Shown here in pieces: positions 9,451 through 17,621 of a DNA stretch of 64,000 nucleotides. The stretch's first letter is position 1; every line of letters starts with the position of its first letter. The notes below the pieces were generated by a model. That model searched no databases. It saw only the letters and a list, made by a program, of their open reading frames with translations, and was not told where the DNA came from. The DNA comes from Winogradskyella sp. J14-2 (lineage in GTDB: Bacteria > Bacteroidota > Bacteroidia > Flavobacteriales > Flavobacteriaceae). The stretch is taken from positions 434,001 through 498,000 of the forward strand of contig NZ_CP019388.1 of the NCBI RefSeq assembly GCF_001971725.1, given 5' to 3'. A program made the translations under genes and the position numbers.

Positions 9451-9912
9451 TTATCCTTTTGAAAGTTCCTCCGCTTTTTGCTTTAAAATTTTATTTCTAT
9501 CGATTATTGCCTCCTTCAAATATCTTTTTAGAATTAGACTGTCCAGAATTTTGCCAATAATTCCATATTTTGAAGCAAAGTGCAATTGATCTATCATTAC
9601 GGTCTTACCATTGCGTACTTTAAAAATATGATCGTGTCTGTAAGATTTAAAGCTACCATCAGTCATTATATCTGTAAATATGTAGGGTTTTTTTAACTCG
9701 GAAACTTTTAAGGTAAGGTGCTGCATATAGCCAAGATGATTGGTTTCCCATGTTATAGAATCCCCTTCTTCTACAAGGCCAGATATTTTTCCCATAACTG
9801 GTATTTCATTTTTGTGCTTTAAAGACTGCTTGTAAAACCCAATATCCCTTGCTAAATCAAAGCAAATCTCAATGTCTGATTCTATTTCAGTTTCTACTAC
9901 AATTTGAGGCAT
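9451..9912 (-). CDS. SRPBCC (START/polyketide cyclase-like) superfamily protein
   Basis: A 153-aa protein of the helix-grip fold. It opens with a strand typical of this superfamily (IVVETEIESDIEICFDLARDIGFY), has alternating beta strands in the middle (GDSITWETNHLG, TLKVSELKKPYIF) and ends in a long amphipathic helix. Such proteins bind hydrophobic ligands or act as small cyclases. The ATG at 9912 is preferred; the frame also has a GTG at 9936 that would add 8 residues. It stands alone between parE and ychF. The ligand is unknown. Confidence 0.8.
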   Translation of the reverse strand: MPQIVVETEIESDIEICFDLARDIGFYKQSLKHKNEIPVMGKISGLVEEGDSITWETNHLGYMQHLTLKVSELKKPYIFTDIMTDGSFKSYRHDHIFKVRNGKTVMIDQLHFASKYGIIGKILDSLILKRYLKEAIIDRNKILKQKAEELSKG

Positions 9913-10038
9913 AAAGTTAGTTTTGTAGTAAGACACTTACATTTAAAAAAGGTCACATGAAATGTTTAACACACTGTAAATATTTTAATAAAATTCTGCT
10001 TCTCGATACTAATTTTTCTCATTTTCAATCGTAAAATT

Positions 10039-10142
10039 CACTCGAAGTGACGGATTTTATCAGAAAAGGTTCTCGTTACAATTTATGGCGCTACTCCGAC
10101 TTCGCTTAGCATCCACTAAAAACCACTCGAACTGACAATTTC
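10039..10142. repeat. Intergenic palindromic repeat remnants
   Basis: TCACTCGAAGTGA (10039-10051) is an inverted repeat, and a related CCACTCGAACTGAC lies near 10129. The segment between contains ACTCCGACTTCGCTTAG-like sequence. A related CTTCGACTCCGCTCAGCAC copy lies at about 11338-11356 upstream of ychF. These look like dispersed noncoding repeats. The rest of the 9913-10227 gap shows nothing I recognise. Confidence 0.45.
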
Positions 10143-10227
10143 ATAAAATTGAAAAAAAATTATCCTCAGAAAAATTTAGATTGAAAAACCAAATCAACAG
10201 TTGAACGCATCAACAAATCAACTCTAT

Positions 10228-11322
10228 TTACACGTTAAACAAGAAATACATTACATCTCCATCTTTAACAATGTAGTTCTTCCCTTCTACACGCATTTTA
10301 CCAGCTTCTTTTACTTTAGCTTCACTTCCGTAGTTCACGTAATCATCGTAAGCGATAACTTCTGCTCTAATAAAGCCTTTTTCAAAATCGGTATGAATAA
10401 CTCCAGCAGCCTGTGGCGCAGTAGCACCAACACCAACTGTCCATGCTCTTACTTCTTTTACACCTGCTGTAAAGTAGGTTTGCTGATTTAAAAGCTTGTA
10501 AGCCGCTCTAATTAATTTTGCCGAACCTGGCTCATCTAAGCCTATATCGTCTAAGAACATTTGGCGCTCTTCGTAATCTTCTAACTCGTTAATATCGGCT
10601 TCTGTTCCAACTGCTAATACCAATACTTCTGCGTGCTCATCTTTAACTGCTTCTCTCACCTGCTCTACATAAGCATTACCAGTGTTTGCAGATCCTTCAT
10701 CTACATTACACACATACATTACTGGCTTGTCTGTAATAAACTGTAGTGGCTTTACGTAATCTGCATAATCTTCATCTGAAAACTCTAATGCTCTCACAGA
10801 CACACCAGACTCTAAACCGTTCTTTATCTTTAAAAGCACTGCTTCTTCTGCTTGCGCTTCTTTATTACCGGTTTTAGCAGCACGCTTTACTTTATCTAAT
10901 TTCTTTTCAGTTGTTTCCAAATCTTTAAGCTGAAGCTCCATATCAATGGTTTCCTTGTCTCTAATGGGATCTACAGAACCATCTACATGAACAATATTAT
11001 CGTTATCAAAACAACGTAACACGTGCAAAATAGCATCGGTTTCTCTTATGTTGGCTAAGAACTGATTTCCTAAACCTTCTCCTTTACTTGCACCTTTTAC
11101 CAAACCTGCGATATCTACAATCTCTACCGTTGCAGGCATTACACGCTCTGGATTAACCAAAGCTTCTAGTTTTGCTAATCTCGGGTCTGGCACGTTAACC
11201 ACACCAATATTAGGCTCTATGGTACAAAACGGAAAGTTTGCACTTTGCGCTTTAGCGTTAGATAAGCAGTTAAATAAGGTTGATTTTCCTACGTTTGGTA
11301 ATCCTACTATTCCAGCTTTCAT
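10228..11322 (-). CDS. ychF: Redox-regulated ATPase/GTPase YchF (Obg family)
   Basis: A 364-aa P-loop protein, full length for YchF. The P-loop is GLPNVGKST at residues 6-14, and the switch region has [20 protein letters not shown]. The base-specificity motif reads NVDE, i.e. NxxE in place of NKxD, which is the hallmark of the ATP preference of YchF. A coiled-coil arm lies in the middle, and the C-terminal TGS-like domain includes [13 protein letters not shown]. It acts in the cytoplasm, associated with ribosomes. I start at the ATG at 11322 ([10 protein letters not shown]), which matches the family; the longer frame to 11355 runs into repeat-like sequence. Confidence 0.95.
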   Translation of the reverse strand: MKAGIVGLPNVGKSTLFNCLSNAKAQSANFPFCTIEPNIGVVNVPDPRLAKLEALVNPERVMPATVEIVDIAGLVKGASKGEGLGNQFLANIRETDAILHVLRCFDNDNIVHVDGSVDPIRDKETIDMELQLKDLETTEKKLDKVKRAAKTGNKEAQAEEAVLLKIKNGLESGVSVRALEFSDEDYADYVKPLQFITDKPVMYVCNVDEGSANTGNAYVEQVREAVKDEHAEVLVLAVGTEADINELEDYEERQMFLDDIGLDEPGSAKLIRAAYKLLNQQTYFTAGVKEVRAWTVGVGATAPQAAGVIHTDFEKGFIRAEVIAYDDYVNYGSEAKVKEAGKMRVEGKNYIVKDGDVMYFLFNV

Positions 11323-11607
11323 ATTAACTTCCTGTACTTCGACTCCGCTCAGCACAAGCTGCAGGAATCTTTTTTAATTAAACTCTTCTTCTCTCTTTTT
11401 AAGAGATTGCAAATGTAATTAAATAGTGGAATAGTTTTGATTAAAGTTTTTGGGAAATTTAGATGTGGGTTTTGACACACTTTCATTTTCGTGAGGGTAG
11501 TAACACAATAAAAAAACATAAAGTCATCCGTAAATCCTAAAACATTCTTAATACAGGTTAACAAATAATCAAATTATTATTGTTAATCACATAAGCTAAG
11601 AATGATT

Positions 11608-12468
11608 CTAACCTTTTGAAATTGATTTAATAAGTCTTTGAGTGTAAGTGTCAATTGAATTCTCCTCAACTAAATTGATCCTATTAAGTTGACTCAGAAG
11701 CTTTTTAGAATGGTCATATTCTCTAAATAAATCTTTTTTTGTTGGGACACCTAATAGCAAATCATAGCTTAGGTTCTTTGAAATAGCTACATCTTCTAAA
11801 TCTACTAAAAGACCATAAGTTAGATGTGCTTTATTAGCCACATATCTTGGCTCAGATAAATCAAAATTTAAGGGCTTAACTAAGTTCAAACTTCCATTCT
11901 GCCATGCATACTTAAAATTAAACTCTATACCTGTTTTGTTTTTAACCTTATAGTCTTTGTAGAAATTAGGACTATTACTTTTACCAACTTCATTAACATA
12001 ATTTTTTACTTTCCGATAAAAAGTTTTTGCTAATTCATACTCCTTATCTTTTTTGACCTGAGACTGTTCAAATAAATAAATATCACTAAGATATTTTAAA
12101 ATAGCTTTGTTCTCTTTTGAATACTGGAAGTTAAATGTACTATTACTAAATTGTAAAGCACTACCATCATATGGTAAAAAATAATTACTAATAAAAGAAT
12201 CAAAAGACCTATCAATCTCTAACTTGTAAAAGTTATCAAATTTACTGTTAACTATAGATACTTTAGACTTTATTTCTCTTAAATAATTTTTAACTGTTTT
12301 CTCAGGAAAATGTTGGTAAATATTTTTTAAACGAGAAAGCCTGTTGTTGAATATAAAATGAAATCTATCATCATTATCAAAATATATCAATAAACCAACA
12401 TTTAAACTTTCTCCTAACAATGCAGAATGCTTATATCTCAAAAGGCTGTATGTATATTTATTTTCCAT
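11608..12468 (-). CDS. DUF3037-type protein paired with HipA-like kinase
   Basis: A 286-aa protein of unknown function. The N-terminus (YSLLRYKHSALLGESLNVGLLIYF) fits the DUF3037 pattern: a strand pair followed by a statement-like E-x-x-N-x-G segment. The rest is Lys/Asn-rich and predicted alpha/beta, with no catalytic motif I can name. Its start codon shares one base with the stop of the upstream HipA-like kinase gene (TAATG), so the two are almost certainly translated together. From memory, this pairing recurs in other bacteria, but the role is not known. The pair looks richer in A+T than ychF next to it, which is compatible with acquisition. Confidence 0.7.
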   Translation of the reverse strand: MENKYTYSLLRYKHSALLGESLNVGLLIYFDNDDRFHFIFNNRLSRLKNIYQHFPEKTVKNYLREIKSKVSIVNSKFDNFYKLEIDRSFDSFISNYFLPYDGSALQFSNSTFNFQYSKENKAILKYLSDIYLFEQSQVKKDKEYELAKTFYRKVKNYVNEVGKSNSPNFYKDYKVKNKTGIEFNFKYAWQNGSLNLVKPLNFDLSEPRYVANKAHLTYGLLVDLEDVAISKNLSYDLLLGVPTKKDLFREYDHSKKLLSQLNRINLVEENSIDTYTQRLIKSISKG

Positions 12469-13265
12469 TATGATATCCTGTTGTTTAACAGTCTAACTAT
12501 TTTAACATTGTTTAACTTTGCCCATTTAAAATAATCCAAACAAGCATTTTTTCCACTATTGTTAATGTTAAATTTATCAAAATTGTCAAATATGTCGTCA
12601 AAAATAGTCAAATTTAAATTATCCAGGTGGATTTGAAACTCATCAAAAATCAATTCCGTTTTTTTCATTTTCTTTAAGAACTTCAGAAAAATGTGATTAT
12701 TGCAATTATAAGTCATAAAGGTATTCCAATAATTGATATTTGAACTTTGTGGATGTGAATAAAAGGGTAACGTTAATTCGTGATCGATTAGAACAAAATC
12801 TTCATCATTTACAAGTAAATTAGGCTTATTATGATAACCTCCTCTATCTATATTAAGGATTAAATTGTCAAATGCAAATACATTTTCAATATCATAATCC
12901 TGCAAGTAAGTGTTCTTAACTAAAGGATTGAAGATAACAACTCCATCAACTATTTTACTGCAAAATTTATAACCTGAATCCAAGTTTTCAATATACTTTT
13001 CATCAAAATAGGATGTCAAATATTTATGATCAAAATTTATTATACCATAATCAGGAACAGGTAAGTCAAATTCTTTAGCTAACTCTAATATCAAAATTTC
13101 TTTGGCCACCGCAAAATTTTGAGTGATAGATTTTTTGTTGTATAATTTCAGAACATAAGATGATATATTTGAGTCCTCGTCTTCCGCATCGATAATCAAA
13201 GGCCGAGTGCTCCCTCCTATTTGTTCTTTTCTTATTGCTACCAGCTTAAGTTCTTTGATGTTCAA
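12468..13265 (-). CDS. HipA-like kinase domain protein
   Basis: A 265-aa single-domain relative of HipA/PI3K-type kinases. Visible features are a nucleotide-loop-like GGSTRPL (residues 17-23), K40 in SYVLKLY as the likely ATP-contacting Lys, the catalytic loop FDNLILNIDRGG with D140, and a metal-binding IDHE with D161. It lacks the N-terminal domain of classical HipA, and the neighbour is not a HipB-type repressor. The start is a TTG at 13265; no ATG lies between it and the upstream in-frame stop. It is translationally coupled to the DUF3037 gene downstream. The substrate is unknown, and toxin, defence or housekeeping roles are all open. Confidence 0.75.
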   Translation of the reverse strand: MNIKELKLVAIRKEQIGGSTRPLIIDAEDEDSNISSYVLKLYNKKSITQNFAVAKEILILELAKEFDLPVPDYGIINFDHKYLTSYFDEKYIENLDSGYKFCSKIVDGVVIFNPLVKNTYLQDYDIENVFAFDNLILNIDRGGYHNKPNLLVNDEDFVLIDHELTLPFYSHPQSSNINYWNTFMTYNCNNHIFLKFLKKMKKTELIFDEFQIHLDNLNLTIFDDIFDNFDKFNINNSGKNACLDYFKWAKLNNVKIVRLLNNRIS

Positions 13266-13407
13266 TATTTTAGATTTTATCGACGAAATTTAATAATTTT
13301 TTTAAACCTAATAAATTTATCCACTACTTATGTTTATTGAACATAATAAATTCAGCAAATTAACTTACCTTAATAATAGAAGTTCCTAAGTATTTTTTAC
13401 AAAGCCT

Positions 13408-13415
13408 TATTTTTG
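13408..13415 (+). promoter_or_regulatory. Bacteroidota -7 promoter box (TATTTTTG)
   Basis: TATTTTTG followed by CA, 19 bp before the TTG start at 13435. It matches TAnnTTTG and supports that start. Confidence 0.55.
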
Positions 13416-13434
13416 CAGTCTAAATCTTAGCTTT

Positions 13435-14205
13435 TTGAAACTCAAAACATCAGAACTTAAAACCTTTTTAGACGAAAAAGTCCAGCTTTACAATAACCCA
13501 AAATTTATTGAGAGTGACCCAATACAAGTGCCGCATCAATTTTCTAAAAAAGAGAATATTGAGATTGCTGGGTTTTTAACTGCTACCATTGCTTGGGGAA
13601 ATCGTAAAAGTATTATTAACAATGCTAATAAAATGATGGTGCTGTTAGACCATGCACCTTATGAGTTTGTAACACAGCACCAAGACTCAGATTTAGAGGC
13701 GTTACAGTCGTTTGTGCACAGAACGTTTAATAGAGAGGATTTTATACAGTTTATAAAAAGTCTGCAACATATCTATAAAGTGCATGATGGTTTAGAAGCT
13801 GTTTTTGCAAAACATGCTGAGCCTTATGCTTTACAGCAAAGTATCCACGAGTTTAAAAAACTGTTTTTTGAGATTCCGCATTTAGAGCGTACCAAAAAGC
13901 ATGTGAGTGATCCTCTTAAAAAGTCTGCTGCCAAACGTATTAATATGTACTTACGCTGGATGGTACGTAACGATAATGCTGGTGTAGACTTTGGTATTTG
14001 GGATAGCCTCTCTCCTGCTCAACTTAGTTGTCCGTTGGATGTACACTCTGGTAATGTTGCCAGGAAGTTAGGCTTGCTAAAACGCAAACAGAATGATGCT
14101 AAAGCCTTAGCAGAATTGGATGCAAACCTGCGTAAGTTAGACCCTAACGATCCCGTAAAGTATGATTTTGCATTGTTTGGCTTGGGTGTTTTTGAGGGGT
14201 TTTAA
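13435..14205 (+). CDS. TIGR02757 family protein (DUF2400)
   Basis: A 256-aa soluble protein of the TIGR02757/DUF2400 family, common in Bacteroidota. Recognisable segments are IAGFLTATIAWGNRKSIINNANKM near the N-terminus (shown here split: residues 43-66), KRINMYLRWMVR in the middle, and a C-terminal DPVKYDFALFGLGV. The helical repeats and the PLDVHSGNVAR segment resemble helix-hairpin-helix DNA glycosylase-like folds, but no enzymatic activity is established to my knowledge. The start is a TTG, supported by a -7 promoter box 19 bp upstream. It is monocistronic and followed directly by a hairpin repeat. Confidence 0.85.
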   Translation: MKLKTSELKTFLDEKVQLYNNPKFIESDPIQVPHQFSKKENIEIAGFLTATIAWGNRKSIINNANKMMVLLDHAPYEFVTQHQDSDLEALQSFVHRTFNREDFIQFIKSLQHIYKVHDGLEAVFAKHAEPYALQQSIHEFKKLFFEIPHLERTKKHVSDPLKKSAAKRINMYLRWMVRNDNAGVDFGIWDSLSPAQLSCPLDVHSGNVARKLGLLKRKQNDAKALAELDANLRKLDPNDPVKYDFALFGLGVFEGF

Positions 14206-14397
14206 ATTCCTGCGAAGGCAGGAATTTCTTAATTATAAGGCTAAAAGAATTAGATTCTGAAACGAGTTCAGAATGACAAATCACTTTTAAGCAATACCAA
14301 ACAACGTACTGTCATGCTGAACTTGGTTCAGCATCTTAAAAACACATTCTAGATTCTGAATTACTGAACCAAGTTCAGCTCAGGCAAGTTTAGAATG
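14204..14397. repeat. Cluster of intergenic hairpin repeats (REP-like)
   Basis: Several imperfect palindromes lie in tandem: AAATTCCTGC/GCAGGAATTT (14204-14227), ATTCTGAA/TTCAGAAT (14253-14274), ATGCTGAA/TTCAGCAT (14314-14334) and CTGAAC/GTTCAG (14364-14378). The ATTCCTGC hairpin recurs at 14452-14471 and 47803-47822. No coding frame is convincing here. Confidence 0.65.
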
Positions 14398-14410
14398 ACA
14401 AGACCATAAA

Positions 14411-14440
14411 AAAAAGGCTTCCAAATTGGAAGCCTTTTTT
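14411..14440. terminator. Bidirectional terminator
   Basis: Stem AAAAAGGCTTCC / GGAAGCCTTTTT with loop AAATT, between convergent genes (13435 gene and the M61 gene). Confidence 0.85.
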
Positions 14441-14451
14441 GGTATTTTGAG

Positions 14452-14471
14452 ATTCCTGCTTTCGCAGGAAT
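14452..14471. repeat. ATTCCTGC hairpin repeat copy
   Basis: ATTCCTGC-TTTC-GCAGGAAT, a second copy of the hairpin at 14204, just downstream of the M61 gene stop. Confidence 0.6.
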
Positions 14472-14474
14472 TTA

Positions 14475-16367
14475 TTACCCTTTTAACCAAGCTTGTCTTA
14501 GCGCTTTTTGTGCTTCAGTAGCATTTTCATCTTCAATTAAAGATTCACTAATTGCTGTGGCTTTACCTAAAGTCCCTTTTAAGACTATAGCTTCGCCATT
14601 GCGCTCTAAATCTAGGCTATACTCCATGCCTTCTTGCCAACCAAACATGCCACCAATCACTTGCTGTGCGTTGGCAAGCGTTAATTCTGTTCCGTTTACC
14701 TTTTTAATTACATCACCTGGCAGAACACCTTCTGACGACCAGAATGAATTTTTAGCCACCATTGGTGAGAAGAAAATAGTTCCTTTTTCTCTGTCGCCAT
14801 CAAAAATAATATTTTGTCCGCCCGCAAAAATATAGTTTGTTGGTACTTCGCTCTCGCCCATTGTTAAACCAACCATATTAAAAAAATCATTATAGTTAAT
14901 TGGTACATCACCCTCAACATGTGTTCTTAAGAACTCGCCGACACTAGGATAGGTCATTTCTGTGATTTCAGCTATTAGGTTATCGTCTTCAAATGGTTTA
15001 TCCTTACCGTATTTTGCAGATAATTCTTTCATTAAAGACAACATGCTTCTATTGCCATCACTTTCTTTTCGCATTAAAATGTCGATACACATACCAATTA
15101 ATGCACCTTTCATGTACACATTGTAATAGTTTGAAGCATATGGTTCTTCTAAAACATTTTCACTCATTACAGTAAAGCTCATAGCATCGTCTAAGTTTTT
15201 TGATGTATTAATTTTAGACATGATGGTATTATAAAAATCAGCTGGCTCTACCAAACCTTCATACACCTGAAAGTGTTGTGCAAAATACTCAGTTACACCT
15301 TCGTACATCCATAAATGTTTAGAGAATGTTGGTTTGTTATAATCGAAATAATGCACATCTTCTGAATGCACAGATAATGGAGTTACAATATGAAAAAACT
15401 CGTGTGCTACAACGTCTATAATAGAAGACGCTAAGCCTTCTTTGCTTGAAGACTCGGGCAAAACAACCACTGTAGATGTATGGTGCTCTAAAGCTCCCAT
15501 CCCTTTTGGTGCAGTGTCAGAGCCATCAGATAAGTATAAGTAAATATCATAACGTGCTGTACTGTTAATATCGCCTAGATAGTTCTTTTGTGCCTGCATC
15601 ATTTTATAAACCGTTTCCTTTTGGCTTGCCGCAGTATGCACTTTGTTTGGTGAAAATACACTTAGTACAATTTTAATATCACCAACCATAAATTCTTCAA
15701 CATCCAACTTACCATACATCATTGGGTTGTCTGTAATTTCAAAATAACGTTGTGCAAAATAACTGCTTGTTATAGACGTTCCGTCTGCGCTAGACTTCAT
15801 GCCTCTGTCTTCTAAAGCTGAGGTTCTTACAAAGGTCGCTGGCGCCGTTACATCTAAAGCATATTGATTGTTTTTTAAAGAATCGAAATAACCAATAAAT
15901 CCATGAAGATTTAATACATAGTTGTCTTCTTCAATATTTGTTCCTGCTGGTGAGAATGGGTTTTCACCACCTATGCCACCTGTAGATTCAATATCAAAAG
16001 TATCATTAACGTAATAGGTTAGTTTATCTAAATTGGTAGCATTTGTTATGGTCCAAGTATTAGTATCTACTTTAGTTACTTCGAGCTCATTCCCATTATA
16101 GTCTAAAGCTTTCATACCTTCTATGTACTTTCCAAAATCACTAACAGAATATGTTCCTTGTACTACTCGAGGCAATCTATAAGTTACTGTTTCTGTAGTA
16201 AAACGGCCAGGATTTATAGTTACTGGTACTTTATCTTCTACTACTGCTGTTAAATCTAGTGCAGTTTCGATAGGATTATTAACTGCTAAATCATCTGCTT
16301 TTGGCTTGGCTGAACCACAACCTACTAACATTACGCTTAAGCCCAAGATGGCTAAATAATTCTTCAT
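14475..16367 (-). CDS. M61 family (glycyl aminopeptidase-like) lipoprotein with PDZ domain
   Basis: A 630-aa exported metallopeptidase. A lipoprotein signal ends in LVGC with C17 lipidated, so it is envelope-anchored. The N-terminal 230 residues form the M61 beta domain. The catalytic domain has HEFFH at residues 322-326 and the following Glu in WMYEGVTEYFAQ. The C-terminus (about 520-610) looks like a PDZ domain (LPGDVIKKVNGTEL). Members release N-terminal glycine or process peptides. It is monocistronic, flanked by hairpin repeats at its 3' end and divergent from the GT2 gene. The assignment is secure at family level. Confidence 0.92.
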   Translation of the reverse strand: MKNYLAILGLSVMLVGCGSAKPKADDLAVNNPIETALDLTAVVEDKVPVTINPGRFTTETVTYRLPRVVQGTYSVSDFGKYIEGMKALDYNGNELEVTKVDTNTWTITNATNLDKLTYYVNDTFDIESTGGIGGENPFSPAGTNIEEDNYVLNLHGFIGYFDSLKNNQYALDVTAPATFVRTSALEDRGMKSSADGTSITSSYFAQRYFEITDNPMMYGKLDVEEFMVGDIKIVLSVFSPNKVHTAASQKETVYKMMQAQKNYLGDINSTARYDIYLYLSDGSDTAPKGMGALEHHTSTVVVLPESSSKEGLASSIIDVVAHEFFHIVTPLSVHSEDVHYFDYNKPTFSKHLWMYEGVTEYFAQHFQVYEGLVEPADFYNTIMSKINTSKNLDDAMSFTVMSENVLEEPYASNYYNVYMKGALIGMCIDILMRKESDGNRSMLSLMKELSAKYGKDKPFEDDNLIAEITEMTYPSVGEFLRTHVEGDVPINYNDFFNMVGLTMGESEVPTNYIFAGGQNIIFDGDREKGTIFFSPMVAKNSFWSSEGVLPGDVIKKVNGTELTLANAQQVIGGMFGWQEGMEYSLDLERNGEAIVLKGTLGKATAISESLIEDENATEAQKALRQAWLKG

Positions 16368-16540
16368 GAGTTATTAATTTTTTTTACTCGATAATCGAGG
16401 TTAAAATGTCATGAGGCTTGCCTCAAAATTTAAAGTTTGTTTCTTTATTCTTCCCGCGCTTACGCCGAGATAGATTATTTGACGCACAAAACTACAATCT
16501 GTTACCACTTTAAGTCTAAAGGTTTTGTTAAATTCGTGGC

Positions 16541-17548
16541 ATGTCGCAGCCATTAGTCAGCATTTTAATTCCCTTTAAAAACACCGAAGCCTTTATTTCT
16601 GAATGTATTACGTCTATAATTAACCAAACTTACAGCAATTGGGAAGCTATTTTTGTAAATGATCATTCTGATGATACGTCTTACACTATTGTTGAAAAAT
16701 TTTTAGAAAATGATGACCGAATTCAACTATATACCAACAAACACGAAGGTATAATTTCTGCGTTGCAAACTGCTTTTAGCAACTGTAAAGGCACTTATAT
16801 CACCAGAATGGACAGTGATGATATAATGACCAAAAACAGACTTGAAGTAATGCTGAATAGTCTTTTAAAACACGGTAAACATCATCTTGCTGTTGGGCAA
16901 GTAAAGTATTTTAGAACTGACGGTATTAGCAATGGTTACGCACGTTACGAACGCTGGCTTAATGAGCTTACCGAAAAAGGCAATAACTATTCAGAAATTT
17001 ACAAAGAATGTGTAATTCCTTCACCCTGCTGGATGCTACATCGTGATGATTTTGTAGCCTGTGAAGGTTTTGAGCCTAATCGTTATCCTGAAGATTATGA
17101 TTTAACGTTTCGGTTTTATCGAGCAAAATACAAATGCATTCCTTGCGATAAGTTACTACTCTATTGGCGCGATTACAGTACACGAACGTCCAGAACGCAA
17201 GAGCATTATGCTGAAAATTACTTTTTAGACATAAAATTACACTACTTCTTGGAGTTAGATTATAAACCAAAAAGGCCTTTGGTTGTTTGGGGCGCGGGAA
17301 AAAAAGGAAAAACTATAGCTAAGCTCTTAATTGAAAATGATATTTCGTTTTACTGGATTTGCAATAACAAAAAGAAAATAGGTAAAAATATTTATGGACA
17401 AAAACTACTGAATTTTAAATATTTAGAACAACTCAATCATCCGCAAAGTATTATTACGGTTGCTAATGAAGACGCACAAAAAGACATAAAACAATATTAC
17501 AAAACGCTAAACATGCAGTCTATGACTGATTATTTTTTCTTTTGTTAA
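16541..17548 (+). CDS. GT2 family glycosyltransferase with C-terminal Rossmann-like extension
   Basis: A 335-aa protein. Residues 5-215 are a GT-A fold: VSILIPFKNTEAFISECI at the start, VNDHSDD for nucleotide-sugar binding, RMDSDD as the DxD metal site, and RYPEDYDLTFR further on. From about residue 243 a second domain begins with RPLVVWGAGKKGKTIAKLL, a nucleotide-binding Rossmann-like motif. Its C-terminal half (IITVANEDAQKDI) fits a short sugar-modifying or sensing domain. No membrane segment is seen, so it is cytoplasmic or peripheral. The acceptor is unknown. It stands alone upstream of the BatA-like operon. Confidence 0.85.
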   Translation: MSQPLVSILIPFKNTEAFISECITSIINQTYSNWEAIFVNDHSDDTSYTIVEKFLENDDRIQLYTNKHEGIISALQTAFSNCKGTYITRMDSDDIMTKNRLEVMLNSLLKHGKHHLAVGQVKYFRTDGISNGYARYERWLNELTEKGNNYSEIYKECVIPSPCWMLHRDDFVACEGFEPNRYPEDYDLTFRFYRAKYKCIPCDKLLLYWRDYSTRTSRTQEHYAENYFLDIKLHYFLELDYKPKRPLVVWGAGKKGKTIAKLLIENDISFYWICNNKKKIGKNIYGQKLLNFKYLEQLNHPQSIITVANEDAQKDIKQYYKTLNMQSMTDYFFFC

Positions 17549-17588
17549 ATTTCTCAAAAGCGCATTACACTTATCCTTTTTCATTTTC

Positions 17589-17596
17589 TATATTTG
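17589..17596 (+). promoter_or_regulatory. Bacteroidota -7 promoter box (TATATTTG)
   Basis: TATATTTG, 25 bp before the ATG at 17622. It probably drives the four-gene operon 17622-21780. Confidence 0.55.
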
Positions 17597-17621
17597 ACAA
17601 ACTAATAATGCCACAACAGGA

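Noticed and set aside
11349..11564. Open frame of 71 codons on the minus strand upstream of ychF
   Set aside because: It overlaps the repeat-like segment and the ychF leader, has a biased, noise-like composition (Cys/Phe/Lys) and no promoter or family resemblance.
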